Assembly (NCBI GenBank): GCA_013285425.1
Contig: CP053447.1
Coordinates: 1,804,001-1,868,000 of the forward strand
Length of the DNA stretch: 64,000 nt
Reading direction: 5' to 3'
Origin: Ignavibacteriota bacterium
GTDB taxonomy: Bacteria; Bacteroidota; Ignavibacteria; Ignavibacteriales; Ignavibacteriaceae
Part shown: one piece after another, positions 17,501 through 25,999 of the stretch
Numbering within the stretch: position 1 is the stretch's first letter
Layout: each line of letters begins with the position of its first letter
Position numbers and translations under genes: made by a program
The notes under the pieces: model-generated
Databases searched by the model: none
The model's input: the letters and a program-made list of their open reading frames with translations, nothing else
Told to the model about the DNA's origin: nothing

Positions 17501-18838
17501 ATGACCATTAAAAATCACTCTCGCTGTATGTGTAAAACCGGTCCTGCAGTTAATACTAGTTAATCCATGTAACCCAATTTTTATTTTTCCCTGAGGCTTT
17601 AACAGATAAATATTATCCCAAATAGTATCTTCAACCATCTTTCGAAAAAAACTCATTGAAACACCATATCTCTTCTCTGCTTTATCCCAATACCAATAGT
17701 CCCTATTTCCATTATCTGCTTGACCTAAGTGACTAAAAATAGAATCTTTTTCATATTTTAAAATCTCTAGAGTATTAGATATTAAAGATGTACCTGTTCT
17801 TTTATCACCATCGCGAAGTTTATAAAAATTTACTGAATCAGCTTGATATGAAAACCAATAAACATTTGAAGTATTATATATATTCATTCTTGTATATTGA
17901 TCCACTGGTGTAGCTGGTTTACCTACAAATTGAAAATAATCTCCTGAATTGAACAAACTGTCATTGTTAATATCTACCACATCAAGAGGAATAGAATTTC
18001 CCTCATTAAATAATTCAAATCTCATATTTTCAAGAGCATTTGCAGGAATGCCTGCATTAATAAGATAATCCCAAGTTACACGATAAACACCTTTTTTATT
18101 TAAAAATATCTTATAGTAATTTTTATTTGGATCATACCAATATTTTTCTGAAGATTCCTGTATAACCCTTTTTACTTTCCCTTGGAAATTAATAGCTTCT
18201 TTTGGGTTTATAATATTATTATAGATTAAACCTTCAGTCATTCTATCTGAAATGGGTGTAATCAAGTCAGTAAAGGTTTTGTCTTGTTGAAAATCAATTT
18301 TCACTTTTATCTTTTTATTATAGATTAATGTTCTTTCAACAGGATTAAATTGAAAGGGAGAAATGAATAACGAAGCTGTCTTTAAATATCTAAAAATTGC
18401 TGTTGAATTAATGCTCACTGAATTAGCTGGGAAATAGCTGTTGACTCCGTAAACTTCCTGATTGTATCTCAGGTCTTTGTACGGCTGATCAGCCGAATCA
18501 GGTACAGCAATTATAAATTTATCCTTAATAAAATCTTTCTTTTCATCCAATACAGTAACCTTTGCTTCAGAATTTAACGGAATACCAATATTATAATATC
18601 TTGTTGGTAAATAGGGATTACCAGGCTCTTGAATCGGAAATATTGGGTCAACAATTTTTGTGAATTTTATTCCATCAATGAAAAAATCTTCAATAGAAAA
18701 CTCATTCTCAAAATTAAATTCAAGAATTACATAATTTTCATTGGATTCAATTACTTTATAATCTTTAGACAAAGACTGGCTGAATATTACATTTTGAAAA
18801 AATAAAATATTCAAAAGTATTATAAGATAATTCTTCAT
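14558..18838 (-). CDS. Gingipain-type C25 family peptidase, large secreted (frameshifted)
   Basis: The product of 1426 residues starts with a signal peptide (MKNYLIILLNILFFQNVIFS). An N-terminal propeptide-like region contains NKKGVYRVTWDYLINAGIP. The C25 catalytic domain has the His in NYYGHGGGYQWD (about 848) and the Cys in SVTCYTAHY (about 880), the His-Cys dyad of gingipains. CARDB-like beta domains follow (about 975-1080), then a repeat-rich region. The frame stops at TAG near 14558, and the rest of the gene, including the type IX sorting domain, lies in the overlapping frame at 13081-14586. C25 proteins cleave surface or extracellular proteins; in T9SS bacteria, one member (PorU) is the sortase, but its size and own sorting signal make this a cargo peptidase. 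It is the gene after the polysaccharide locus. Confidence 0.9.
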   Translation of the reverse strand: MKNYLIILLNILFFQNVIFSQSLSKDYKVIESNENYVILEFNFENEFSIEDFFIDGIKFTKIVDPIFPIQEPGNPYLPTRYYNIGIPLNSEAKVTVLDEKKDFIKDKFIIAVPDSADQPYKDLRYNQEVYGVNSYFPANSVSINSTAIFRYLKTASLFISPFQFNPVERTLIYNKKIKVKIDFQQDKTFTDLITPISDRMTEGLIYNNIINPKEAINFQGKVKRVIQESSEKYWYDPNKNYYKIFLNKKGVYRVTWDYLINAGIPANALENMRFELFNEGNSIPLDVVDINNDSLFNSGDYFQFVGKPATPVDQYTRMNIYNTSNVYWFSYQADSVNFYKLRDGDKRTGTSLISNTLEILKYEKDSIFSHLGQADNGNRDYWYWDKAEKRYGVSMSFFRKMVEDTIWDNIYLLKPQGKIKIGLHGLTSINCRTGFTHTARVIFNGHPVGTLQWNGQEAATFEKNVYFSFSNVGGDTVYLNWQSPQEIIVESTGEVCNTSGEDVFLINYVELQYWRWNKTYDNHYFFTSPPGDYGENIYWMYNWQRNNMKVYIPSRNELIYNPWITNDSSKSVRFVDTLFQQTDYYCVADDYFFIPDSISYNISNSDLRNINNSADYIIITHPLFIEAAERLAEYRTNNLKDYSAPKVKIVNILDIYDEFSFGLLNPFALNDFVKFTFQNWQQPAPAYITLFGDLSSDYRKIISTSRENFIPSIPYHSQLFGYSASDNQIVTIVGNDLIPDLAIGRISCETNDEANILVDKVINYPADVSKEWKQNVLLMSSGLTAADENLFKFNDRNILLDNTYLKPNGINSSKVFRYPNKPEYIQYQGEGPDIRREIDKGAVIANYYGHGGGYQWDLVFTDDDILMLNNTNRLPFVISVTCYTAHYNNQEVFGEIFNSIPEKGSIAFFGSSGVTFWPTTASFNQKMFEEIFNKREYVVGDAILKAKTNPQFGTMLALLTLLGDPALELALPKNPDFVIKPSYISIDPGNPLINDTTQVKIVIRNLGTTFSGDSVLVELFENSISDSTLIGSVKLGSFGEEDSTYFSWIPLKEGINSLIARINNDQAVEESDLSDNIATLNVIIFSIDKPKILKPVSNYFSNDNTINFVLVDVGQYISQNFSYQIIIDTSLDLNSVYKISSPILNSKNGLVKWTTPQLVPGVYFYKVYIISESDTNKSDLETFSITSIGGRGYLAKSKQLLNFNTNNINYSDSLSSLVLNTSILPPHPSREKLLDSLMVEWPPDTTEITSCTTDGSYLYFGHLSYYRNGRKSKIYKVGTGYNGTIKAELYGSIGDLEIDIKNQIFYHSDGYLYAATGDDTTLLRINIQNGDTFRVMIPGGLLPTEDGLLKNGGFYLTSDGNYVYNISAGYGNYRNKFVLRTFDPSAGWNKVREDLILDGSAFIGFSGFFVTAGYIQTYESYIKWIY

Positions 18839-18882
18839 TATTGCTCGCCTGAATAATTAAAGTTAATAAGGTTTGTAAAAAA

Positions 18883-18904
18883 TTAGGTTTAATACTAAAC
18901 CTAA
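18883..18904. promoter_or_regulatory. Perfect inverted repeat upstream of C25 peptidase
   Basis: Arms TTAGGTTTA (18883-18891) and TAAACCTAA (18896-18904) with a 4-base spacer lie 45 bases upstream of the peptidase start. No T-run follows, so an operator is more likely than a terminator. The same 9-base arm recurs at 1361-1369 in the ECF sigma/Spy intergenic region. Confidence 0.45.
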
Positions 18905-18957
18905 ACAAGGTCAAAAAAAACTGATATATTAATTATTGACCCAATGATCATCAGTAA

Positions 18958-19533
18958 TTAAATATTTCCTTTATTTGTTACAATTACCCAAAAAGTTACA
19001 AAGAATATTCTGAGATCTTTCCAGAAAGTTTCATTACTGTAATATTCAATCTCCATTTTATTCCTTTGCTCAGGTGTTAAAGTCTGTCTGCCATTGATCT
19101 GTGATATACCTGTTATGCCGGGTAAAAATTCAAACACTTTCTGATGCTCCTTTGAATATGAAGCGGTTATGCTTGTAATTTCAGGTCTTGGTCCGATTAT
19201 ACTCATTTCACCTTTTAATACATTAAAAAGCTGAGGTAATTCATCAATACTTGTTCTTCTTAAAATTTTACCAACCCTGGTAATTCTTGGATCATTTACC
19301 TGTGTAATACCTGGTCCGTGTAACAAAGCATTGTCTATCATGCCACGGAATTTTATCATCTTAAAGGGTTTGCCTTTAAGACCGGTTCTTTCATGAAAAA
19401 AGAACACCGGACCTTTGGAATCAATTTTTATCACTAATGCGGAAATTAATAGGATAGGTGATGTTATAATAATAGTTATTATACTAATAACTATATCAGT
19501 AAATCTTTTTAAGCAACTTCCCTGTTTTCCCAT
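18958..19533 (-). CDS. Initiating sugar-phosphate transferase (PglC/WcaJ C-domain type)
   Basis: A monotopic bacterial sugar transferase of 191 residues that would load the first sugar phosphate onto undecaprenyl phosphate. One hydrophobic membrane segment (about 8-35) is followed by the family motifs KIDSKGPVFFFHERTGLKG, FKMIKFRGM, RTSIDELPQLFNVLKGEM, SIIGPRPE and PGITGISQINGRQ. It lacks the extra N-terminal membrane and Rossmann part of long WbaP/WcaJ proteins. It is the last gene of the minus-strand polysaccharide locus, just downstream of a DegT aminotransferase, an arrangement known for acetamido-sugar initiating systems. Confidence 0.93.
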   Translation of the reverse strand: MGKQGSCLKRFTDIVISIITIIITSPILLISALVIKIDSKGPVFFFHERTGLKGKPFKMIKFRGMIDNALLHGPGITQVNDPRITRVGKILRRTSIDELPQLFNVLKGEMSIIGPRPEITSITASYSKEHQKVFEFLPGITGISQINGRQTLTPEQRNKMEIEYYSNETFWKDLRIFFVTFWVIVTNKGNI

Positions 19534-19543
19534 ACAAGAAAAT

Positions 19544-20704
19544 TTATCTTCGATATTTATTTAACACTTCTCTTACTACTGTAATAACTTTTTCAACACT
19601 TTGTTCAGTCATACCGGGGTATATTGGTAAAGATACTAATCTTGGAAAAGCAGCGGATGCTACAGGAAAATTTTTATCATCCAATTTAAAAGTTTCACTA
19701 TAATAAAGGTGTTGATGAACAGGCATAAAATGAACACCGACACCCACATTATTAGCTTTTAATTCTTCAATAATCTGAGCACGATTTTTTGTTAGCATAT
19801 TCAGATTTAACCTGACTGGGAAAAGATGCCATGATGATTCTCTATCACTTTTTATAACTGGTAAAGTCAATAGATCCAAATCTTTGAATGCTTCATAATA
19901 TTTTGCTGCAATACCTTTTCTGGATTCCCACATCATATCAACTTTTTTTAGCTGAGGTAAACCTAATGAAGCTTGTAAGTCAGTAAAATTATATTTATAT
20001 CCGGGGGCAACAACCTCATAATACCAGGAACCAGATTCGCTATATCTTTTCCAGGCATCTCTGTTTATTCCATGTAACCGCATAATTGCACAACGTTCTG
20101 CAATCTCCAGATCATTTGTACAAATCATTCCACCTTCGCCGGTAGAAAGGGTTTTAGTGGCATAAAAACTAAAACAGGTTACATCAGAGATGGTACCAAT
20201 CTTTTTTCCTTTATAAGTTGCTGGTAAAGAATGAGCAGCATCTTCGAGCAATTTAAGATTATGAGCTTTTGCAATTTGTTGTATTTCATCAAGGTCACAG
20301 GGCTGCCCGCCATAATGAACCGGTATAATCGCTTTTGTTTTTGGTGTTATAGCTTTTTCAATTTCTTTAAGGGAAATATTCAACGTCTCCTCTTCAACAT
20401 CAACTATTACAGGTTTTGCACCAAAGTAACAAACAATTTCTGCTGTTGCTGGAAAAGTCATTGTTGGCACAATAACCTCATCTCCTTTTTCAATTCCAAA
20501 AGCTTCTAAAGTTAAATGCCCCGCAGCAGTCCAGGAGTTGACAGCAACAGATTTTTTCGCACCAATATACTTATTAAATTCTTCTTCAAACTTGATAGTT
20601 TTAGGTCCCATGCTAAGCCAGCCAGAACGTAAAGTATCAACCATTTCATTAATTTCTTCTTCAGATATAAATGGTTTGTGGAATAATAAGTAATCTTTAT
20701 TCAT
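19544..20704 (-). CDS. DegT/DnrJ/EryC1-family sugar aminotransferase
   Basis: A PLP-dependent aminotransferase of 386 residues acting on nucleotide-linked keto-sugars. Visible are VNSWTAAGHLTLEA, the PLP-ring contact LLEDAAHSLPATY, and the Schiff-base lysine in FYATKTLSTGEGGMI (about 184), then the C-terminal HLFPVRL and MPVHQH segments. It likely makes an amino-sugar used by the adjacent initiating transferase. No matching UDP-sugar 4,6-dehydratase is present in this window. Confidence 0.93.
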   Translation of the reverse strand: MNKDYLLFHKPFISEEEINEMVDTLRSGWLSMGPKTIKFEEEFNKYIGAKKSVAVNSWTAAGHLTLEAFGIEKGDEVIVPTMTFPATAEIVCYFGAKPVIVDVEEETLNISLKEIEKAITPKTKAIIPVHYGGQPCDLDEIQQIAKAHNLKLLEDAAHSLPATYKGKKIGTISDVTCFSFYATKTLSTGEGGMICTNDLEIAERCAIMRLHGINRDAWKRYSESGSWYYEVVAPGYKYNFTDLQASLGLPQLKKVDMMWESRKGIAAKYYEAFKDLDLLTLPVIKSDRESSWHLFPVRLNLNMLTKNRAQIIEELKANNVGVGVHFMPVHQHLYYSETFKLDDKNFPVASAAFPRLVSLPIYPGMTEQSVEKVITVVREVLNKYRR

Positions 20705-20853
20705 AAAAATTTTGTTGTAATTGCAATTATAAGATAATAATAAGAATCTGTAAGTAAAAATTACTTCTCAATATTAAAATAATCCTCAAAAATGAAGTCA
20801 AAGATAATAATATATTTAATTTTTCAAAATATAACATCTACATCATAATATTT

Positions 20854-21855
20854 TTATTCATTTCTCTTAAAATCGTTAACTGAAAACCTAAATAGACCAA
20901 AGAAAAACCCAAGGGCATAGGAGAAGTGCAATATAAAGACTGCTATTGGAAAATTAATTGCGACTCTAATTTCTTTTTTAAATAGAATTGGAATCGAAGA
21001 CAAAACCAATATACTTACATAGACCAAAGGTAGGAGTAATCCGAGCCAAAATTTTTTTAGAATAATGGAAATGAATAAGAGAATTATAATAACAGAGAAA
21101 AAAAGAAAGGGGATTAGTTGTCTAATTGAAATAGGAATTTTGTGTTTTTTTAAAAATGCTATCTGCCAATAGCCATAACTAAAATACTGTCTGAACAAAC
21201 CCTTTATTGAATTTCGGACATAATAATAACTCTTTGCAATAGGTGATAAAAATACTTTTCCCCCAGCTTTCCGCAATCTAAAGCAATATTCATCATCATG
21301 ATTTATATCAAAAAATTCATCATAATATCCTACCCAATCCAAAACTTCTCTTCTAAATAATGGGAAACAAGCCATTTCTGCATATCCTTCATATTCTGAA
21401 AAACGATGTTTTGCATTGCCAACGCCGATTGGTGAAGACATTGCTAAAGCATTTGCTCTACCAAAATTAGATTCTCCAATGCTTATAATTGGTCCACCAA
21501 CACACCAAGCTTCAGGATGACTTTCTATTATAGAGATAGAATTCGAAAAATAGTTCTTATCATAAAGAGTATGTGCATCACATATTGCAATATATTTCCC
21601 TTTAGAAGCTCTGAAACCAAGATTGACGGCTGGTGGTTTAACTTTAGCAGGATTGTCAAGCATCTTTATCCTACTATCTAATTGTAAAAAATTTTTCACA
21701 ATAGATCTAGTTCTATCATTACTCATTCCATCTATAACTAATATTTCAAACTCCCCTAAAATATTTTCTTGATTTAATAAAGAGATCAAACACTTTTCAA
21801 TATACTTCTCTTCGTTATAACAACACACTATTAGAGATACCAGTGGTTCATTCAT
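20854..21855 (-). CDS. Family 2 glycosyltransferase, membrane-anchored
   Basis: A GT2 enzyme of 333 residues. The GT-A domain (1-230) has SLIVCCYNEEKYIEKCL, VIDGMSNDRT, the DxD-like CDAHTLYD and the acceptor-side INHDDEYCFRLRKAGG. The C-terminal third has about three membrane helices (LFFSVIIILLFISII, LLPLVYVSILVL, FILHFSYALGFFFG). It probably extends the lipid-linked glycan on the cytoplasmic face. The donor sugar cannot be read. A 148-base gap separates it from the aminotransferase gene. Confidence 0.9.
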   Translation of the reverse strand: MNEPLVSLIVCCYNEEKYIEKCLISLLNQENILGEFEILVIDGMSNDRTRSIVKNFLQLDSRIKMLDNPAKVKPPAVNLGFRASKGKYIAICDAHTLYDKNYFSNSISIIESHPEAWCVGGPIISIGESNFGRANALAMSSPIGVGNAKHRFSEYEGYAEMACFPLFRREVLDWVGYYDEFFDINHDDEYCFRLRKAGGKVFLSPIAKSYYYVRNSIKGLFRQYFSYGYWQIAFLKKHKIPISIRQLIPFLFFSVIIILLFISIILKKFWLGLLLPLVYVSILVLSSIPILFKKEIRVAINFPIAVFILHFSYALGFFFGLFRFSVNDFKRNE

Positions 21856-21857
21856 AA

Positions 21858-22430
21858 TTATCTTAAAGATTTAGAGTAACAATAAGATGTCCTACTTGTA
21901 AACAAGCGATGGAAACCATTTCTTTCATAAAACTTAATTGCTTTATCGTTATCTTTCCGAACAGCAAGTCTATATTCAAAAAAATTTTCAGTTCTGATTT
22001 TCATTTCAAAACTGTTAATAAGCTTTATACCTATTCCTATCCTAACAAAGGGATCAGCTGCAATTATATAAACTGTTGGAATCTCTTTAGAATTTTTAAC
22101 TTTGAAATCCTTATCAAACAATATTTCAATAATTTTTTCCTTAATAAATCTTGGATACTTAAAAAAAACGCTAATGACTTCCCACAAATTTTTTCTTATA
22201 AAATCTTTGACTCCTACTGAAGGATTGAGACCACCAAAAATATATCCAGCTACTTTATTATCTGAAAGTAATGTAAAGCTAAAGGGGCAGCTTTTCAGCA
22301 AACATTCCAAATATGATTTAAGTAGTTTAGGTGGGAAATTTGCTGAAAAATGAGACTTATCAAATGATAGCAAATGAATTCTAATAATATCATCTAAGTC
22401 ATTTCCAATTGTTGTTCTAATTGAAATCAT
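21858..22430 (-). CDS. GNAT-family N-acetyltransferase
   Basis: A protein of 190 residues with the GNAT layout: N-terminal IRTTIGNDLDDIIRIHLLSF, a central strand VYIIAADPFVRIGIGIKLI (degenerate acetyl-CoA loop), and a C-terminal RKDNDKAIKFYERNGF. The extra helical insert in the middle (about 60-110) is unusual. It overlaps the methyltransferase gene by 14 bases and sits two bases before the GT2 gene. Acetylation of a sugar amine is a reasonable guess from context; the substrate is not evident. Confidence 0.8.
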   Translation of the reverse strand: MISIRTTIGNDLDDIIRIHLLSFDKSHFSANFPPKLLKSYLECLLKSCPFSFTLLSDNKVAGYIFGGLNPSVGVKDFIRKNLWEVISVFFKYPRFIKEKIIEILFDKDFKVKNSKEIPTVYIIAADPFVRIGIGIKLINSFEMKIRTENFFEYRLAVRKDNDKAIKFYERNGFHRLFTSRTSYCYSKSLR

Positions 22431-23235
22431 TCTTTTTAAAAATTAAAATTTGTTCAAGTGAAGGGTTTGCTAATCCAACATACTTAAACCAAAATCGATT
22501 AAAATTCAAAATGACTTTTTTCAATTTACTATTGCTAACCCTTGTAAAACTTTGAGTGAACTGACCTGGAAAACGATCAATTAAACTAAAGCCTCTGTTT
22601 GAAAGATATTCAATTATCTTAGCAATGTTAGTTTTTCTAACCAACATTCTTCCTGCATCGGTATCAGTCCAAGTTTCTATACCCAAGCTATTCTTGATTT
22701 CAGTGTAGTTGTTACTATTAAATATTTTTTTAACAATTCGTCCAAATATAGTATCAATAGCATTCTTACTTACCTCACAAAGTATAAGATATCCACCAGG
22801 GACTATCACTCTGTTCAATTCACAAAGTGCTTTTTCTAGTTCCTGAATATGCATCAATACACCCCAACAAAGTACTGAATTAAAAGTATTATCAAGAAAT
22901 CTAAGATGAAGTAAATCATCTTTTTCAATAGTTACATTAGCTTTTATATTGTTTTTTAAAAGATTGTTTTTACAAAGTTTTAATGCTGCATCTGAAAAAT
23001 CTATTGAAGTAACTTTAAAATTTCTTTCTACCAGTCTTATTGTATTAACCCCATTACCACAACCTGCATCAAGGATACTGTTTTTTTCAGAATTCCAGAC
23101 AATTTCTTTTATTCTATCAAAAGCCATATCATACAGTATTTTACTGTTTTCAATATAAGTTTCAATCCATTTTTGATGCCAGTAATCTTTTGACATCGTT
23201 TCTTTTAAAATCTCTGTATTATTTTTAAATGTCAT
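22417..23235 (-). CDS. Class I SAM-dependent methyltransferase
   Basis: The product has 272 residues with a Rossmann-fold methyltransferase core: motif I SILDAGCGNGVNTIRLV (about 52-68), motif II VTSIDFSDAALKLC, and the post-motif segment NSVLCWGVLMHIQELEKAL, typical of methyltransf_11/25 proteins. The last 100 residues are an additional helical part. It is embedded between glycosyltransferase genes and may methylate the polysaccharide or its precursor, but no substrate is indicated. Confidence 0.87.
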   Translation of the reverse strand: MTFKNNTEILKETMSKDYWHQKWIETYIENSKILYDMAFDRIKEIVWNSEKNSILDAGCGNGVNTIRLVERNFKVTSIDFSDAALKLCKNNLLKNNIKANVTIEKDDLLHLRFLDNTFNSVLCWGVLMHIQELEKALCELNRVIVPGGYLILCEVSKNAIDTIFGRIVKKIFNSNNYTEIKNSLGIETWTDTDAGRMLVRKTNIAKIIEYLSNRGFSLIDRFPGQFTQSFTRVSNSKLKKVILNFNRFWFKYVGLANPSLEQILIFKKNDFN

Positions 23236-23291
23236 TCTCGTGTATCTTAAAACAAAATTTAACTTACAACTATTTAAAAATTAAAAATTAA

Positions 23292-24407
23292 TTATTTCTT
23301 TTTGATTGCATTAATATAAATAGATATTATGTAATTCAATATTTTATCATAATTATATTGCTCTTCTACAAATCGTCTTCCATTTTCTCCAAACTTTAAT
23401 CTAGTTTCTTTATTCAATAATAAAATCTCTATCTTTTCAGCCAATACTTGCGGATTATTCGGAGGAATCATAAAACCTGTATAGTTATCTATTACAACCT
23501 CAGGTAAACCACCTATATTTGATACTATCACTGGTTTACCACAAGCTGATGCTTCTAGGATTCCAACTCCAAAAGATTCACTATCATCAGTTGATGGTGC
23601 AATATAAATATCCAACATATTATGATATATAGGGACCTGATCAAATGGTACCATACCTGTAAAGATCACTAAATCAGAAATATTGTACCTTTTAGCTTTT
23701 TCAGTTAGATATTCTATTAGTGAACCACGTCCTACCATTAAAAGTCTTAATGGAAGTGTTGGATTTCTTTTTGTTAATATATTAAAAGCATCAAGAATAT
23801 CTTCGGAACCATATTTTTTTTCCATCATTTTAATTGTCCCGATTACAATATCGCTTTCCTTATAAAAAGAATTATCTCTTTTCATAGGTTTAAATCTATC
23901 AAGCATTATTCCACCAGGAGTAACAAGTATATTTTTATTGACAAATCGTTTTGAATATTCAGCCATCGTTTTACTAGATGAGGTAATAATATCACCAGTA
24001 CTAAGATTATATCTCAGAATCTTTTCAAAAAATTTGTTTTTATTTGGAAAGATATAAACATCATTGCCCCAAACGGACATAATATGTGGATGAAAACCTG
24101 ACAAAGCTCCTAACAATCCATAGCTTGAAGCTGATTGGGAATGAAGGATATCACACTTATATTGTCGTATTATTTTTTTCAATCGAGGTAAACTTAATAG
24201 ATAAATGGATTTTAGAATATTACCATCTTTTTGCCATTTAATAAATTCAGGAATCTTAAATTCCTCAATCTCAATCCCACTATTATATTGAGAAGGATCA
24301 CAAGCTGTTAATCCATAAACTAGAACATCTACCCCCTTGGAATGAATTCCATTAGCCCATTTTATTGTATGGGCTGAAGCTGGGTCACTTAATAAAATTA
24401 CTTTCAT
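23292..24407 (-). CDS. Family 4 glycosyltransferase
   Basis: A GT-B fold retaining glycosyltransferase of 371 residues. N-terminal SDPASAHTIKWANGI and the SQSASSYGLLGALSGFHPH segment precede the C-terminal donor domain with LLMVGRGSLIEYL, the Ex7E motif in ESFGVGILEASACGKPVI, and NIGGLPEVV. This is standard GT4 architecture for outer polysaccharide synthesis. The start ATG is at 24407, one base from the preceding unknown gene. Confidence 0.92.
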   Translation of the reverse strand: MKVILLSDPASAHTIKWANGIHSKGVDVLVYGLTACDPSQYNSGIEIEEFKIPEFIKWQKDGNILKSIYLLSLPRLKKIIRQYKCDILHSQSASSYGLLGALSGFHPHIMSVWGNDVYIFPNKNKFFEKILRYNLSTGDIITSSSKTMAEYSKRFVNKNILVTPGGIMLDRFKPMKRDNSFYKESDIVIGTIKMMEKKYGSEDILDAFNILTKRNPTLPLRLLMVGRGSLIEYLTEKAKRYNISDLVIFTGMVPFDQVPIYHNMLDIYIAPSTDDSESFGVGILEASACGKPVIVSNIGGLPEVVIDNYTGFMIPPNNPQVLAEKIEILLLNKETRLKFGENGRRFVEEQYNYDKILNYIISIYINAIKKK

Positions 24408-24408
24408 A

Positions 24409-24846
24409 TTATTTTTTAGCTACCAAACAATACCCTAACGGATACTCTGAAAAAGTTAGTGAATAATTTATTTTATCCAAGAATGGTTTAGAAAAAATTT
24501 TTCCAAAATAAAAATTAAGATTAGAAAACAAAGATGAAAATGAAATATTTTTTATTGTTAAAAGCTTATCAAGATTAGAAATTAAATCAAAATATAAATT
24601 ATGATGAAATGTATTAGACCAATCAGCCCATAAGTTTCGGTGCATCTGATAAACAAGGACGTTTCTACAGTATTGAACCAACAATAAACCATTGGCATAT
24701 GCAACTATTATTTTGTGATAATTCTTAGCTTGGACTTCACCAATAAACCTGTTCACATTTTTAACAAATTTCTTGTTATTTATTACTTTAAATGTTTTTC
24801 CCTTTTCTATATACTTAGTTGGGGTCCAATTTACCTTAATATGCAT
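24409..24846 (-). CDS. Hypothetical protein in polysaccharide locus
   Basis: I do not recognise this protein of 145 residues. It is basic and rich in Asn, Lys, Tyr and Phe, with no signal peptide, no clear membrane helix and no repeats. Phrases such as YQMHRNLWADWSNTFHHNLYF and a C-terminus SLTFSEYPLGYCLVAKK have no motif I can name; the ending vaguely recalls the last strand of methyltransferases. It lies between GT9 and GT4 genes with gaps of nine and one bases, so it is likely a working member of the operon. A truncated sugar-modifying enzyme or a small accessory protein are both possible. Confidence 0.55.
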   Translation of the reverse strand: MHIKVNWTPTKYIEKGKTFKVINNKKFVKNVNRFIGEVQAKNYHKIIVAYANGLLLVQYCRNVLVYQMHRNLWADWSNTFHHNLYFDLISNLDKLLTIKNISFSSLFSNLNFYFGKIFSKPFLDKINYSLTFSEYPLGYCLVAKK

Positions 24847-24855
24847 ATATAACCT

Positions 24856-25959
24856 TTATTTGCTCTTTCTATTTGAATTTGTTTTTAAAAACAATTTTAT
24901 TCTATCTTCCACTTCATCATACTTTAGATTTACCATACACTCATATGAAGGACAGTATACTCCTCCAAATGTAAAGCATATTTTTTCATTCTCTTTTGCT
25001 GAGCAAGGTAATTCCTTTATTATATATTCATTTACTCCATTTAGTGGTTTATGGTATTCCGGATTTGTTGGACCATAAATCGTAAATGTAGGTTTACCTA
25101 AAAGATTAGCTATATGCACTGCACCTGAATCATTACCAATTAGCATCAAGCTACCTTTAATTAGCTCAATCAATTCATCTATTGTTTTCGTTTCTATTAA
25201 AGGAATTTGTTTTATATGCAATACTTCTTTCACATCAGTAGAAATAGAAAGCGGTGGTGTTACCATAATACATTCAAATTCCTTATTTAAACTTTCTGCT
25301 AATTTAATAAATTTTTTAAGCCCCCATTCTTTTGATCTTTTACTTGCAAATGGATGTATCAGAATTCTATTTTGGTTAAAATTTGTAATAATCTTAGCAT
25401 CATTTGATTTATAAATTGGCATTAAATCTCGAATACCATCTAGATAATTATCAATTAAATGAGGTTCTCTCCTCAAAGGATTAAATTTTGTATAAATACT
25501 TTTATAGTATTTCTCATTAATTCCAATTATTTCACTTGCTGAAGAATTAAAAAGTAAAGAAGCTGATGTAACATTACCTGTCATATCATAAATTATTGTT
25601 GGGTCCAAACCTCTTAATATTTTTCTTGCTATGGGTTTTGCGATTTGATTATTTATAAAAAAAAATTCGTGTTTTAATTCTACATATTCTTGTTTGGGAA
25701 AAATCAACTTGAAGATTGGAGTGGTCTCAGGATAGCATATTATATGGACTGAATTTTGGTGGAAATCTATTATACTTTTGACAGCTGGGATTGTAAATAC
25801 TGTGTCACCTAACCGTTGAAGGGCAACGATAACTATTCTAATTTCTGATCTCTTTCTTTTGAATATAAAAAGTCTACAAAAAATAATTAGAGAATTAAAA
25901 ATAAGTATTGCAGCTTTGTTATTGAATCTATTATTTCTGATCTTTTCGTAAAAAAACAT
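24856..25959 (-). CDS. Family 9 glycosyltransferase (heptosyltransferase-like)
   Basis: An ADP-heptose:LPS heptosyltransferase-family protein of 367 residues. N-terminal IVIVALQRLGDTVFTIPAV is the GT9 acceptor-domain motif; the C-terminal domain has ILIHPFASKRSKEWGLKKF, then LIGNDSGAVHIANLLGKPTF and IYGPTNPEYHKPL. Four cysteines close to the end (LPCSAKEN... CFTFGGVYCPSYEC) recall the Cys cluster of several GT9 proteins. Together with the nearby gmhA/hddA/hddC-like genes, it may transfer a heptose onto the glycan. Confidence 0.9.
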   Translation of the reverse strand: MFFYEKIRNNRFNNKAAILIFNSLIIFCRLFIFKRKRSEIRIVIVALQRLGDTVFTIPAVKSIIDFHQNSVHIICYPETTPIFKLIFPKQEYVELKHEFFFINNQIAKPIARKILRGLDPTIIYDMTGNVTSASLLFNSSASEIIGINEKYYKSIYTKFNPLRREPHLIDNYLDGIRDLMPIYKSNDAKIITNFNQNRILIHPFASKRSKEWGLKKFIKLAESLNKEFECIMVTPPLSISTDVKEVLHIKQIPLIETKTIDELIELIKGSLMLIGNDSGAVHIANLLGKPTFTIYGPTNPEYHKPLNGVNEYIIKELPCSAKENEKICFTFGGVYCPSYECMVNLKYDEVEDRIKLFLKTNSNRKSK

Positions 25960-25999
25960 TTAAAATTCTGTTTTAAGAGTACAATAACTATATAATATA

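Noticed and set aside
14558..18838. PorU (the T9SS sortase) as identity for the C25 peptidase.
   Set aside because: PorU is usually about 1,100-1,300 residues and lacks its own sorting domain of the YPNPF type at the end of a 1,900-residue multi-domain protein; a cargo peptidase fits better.
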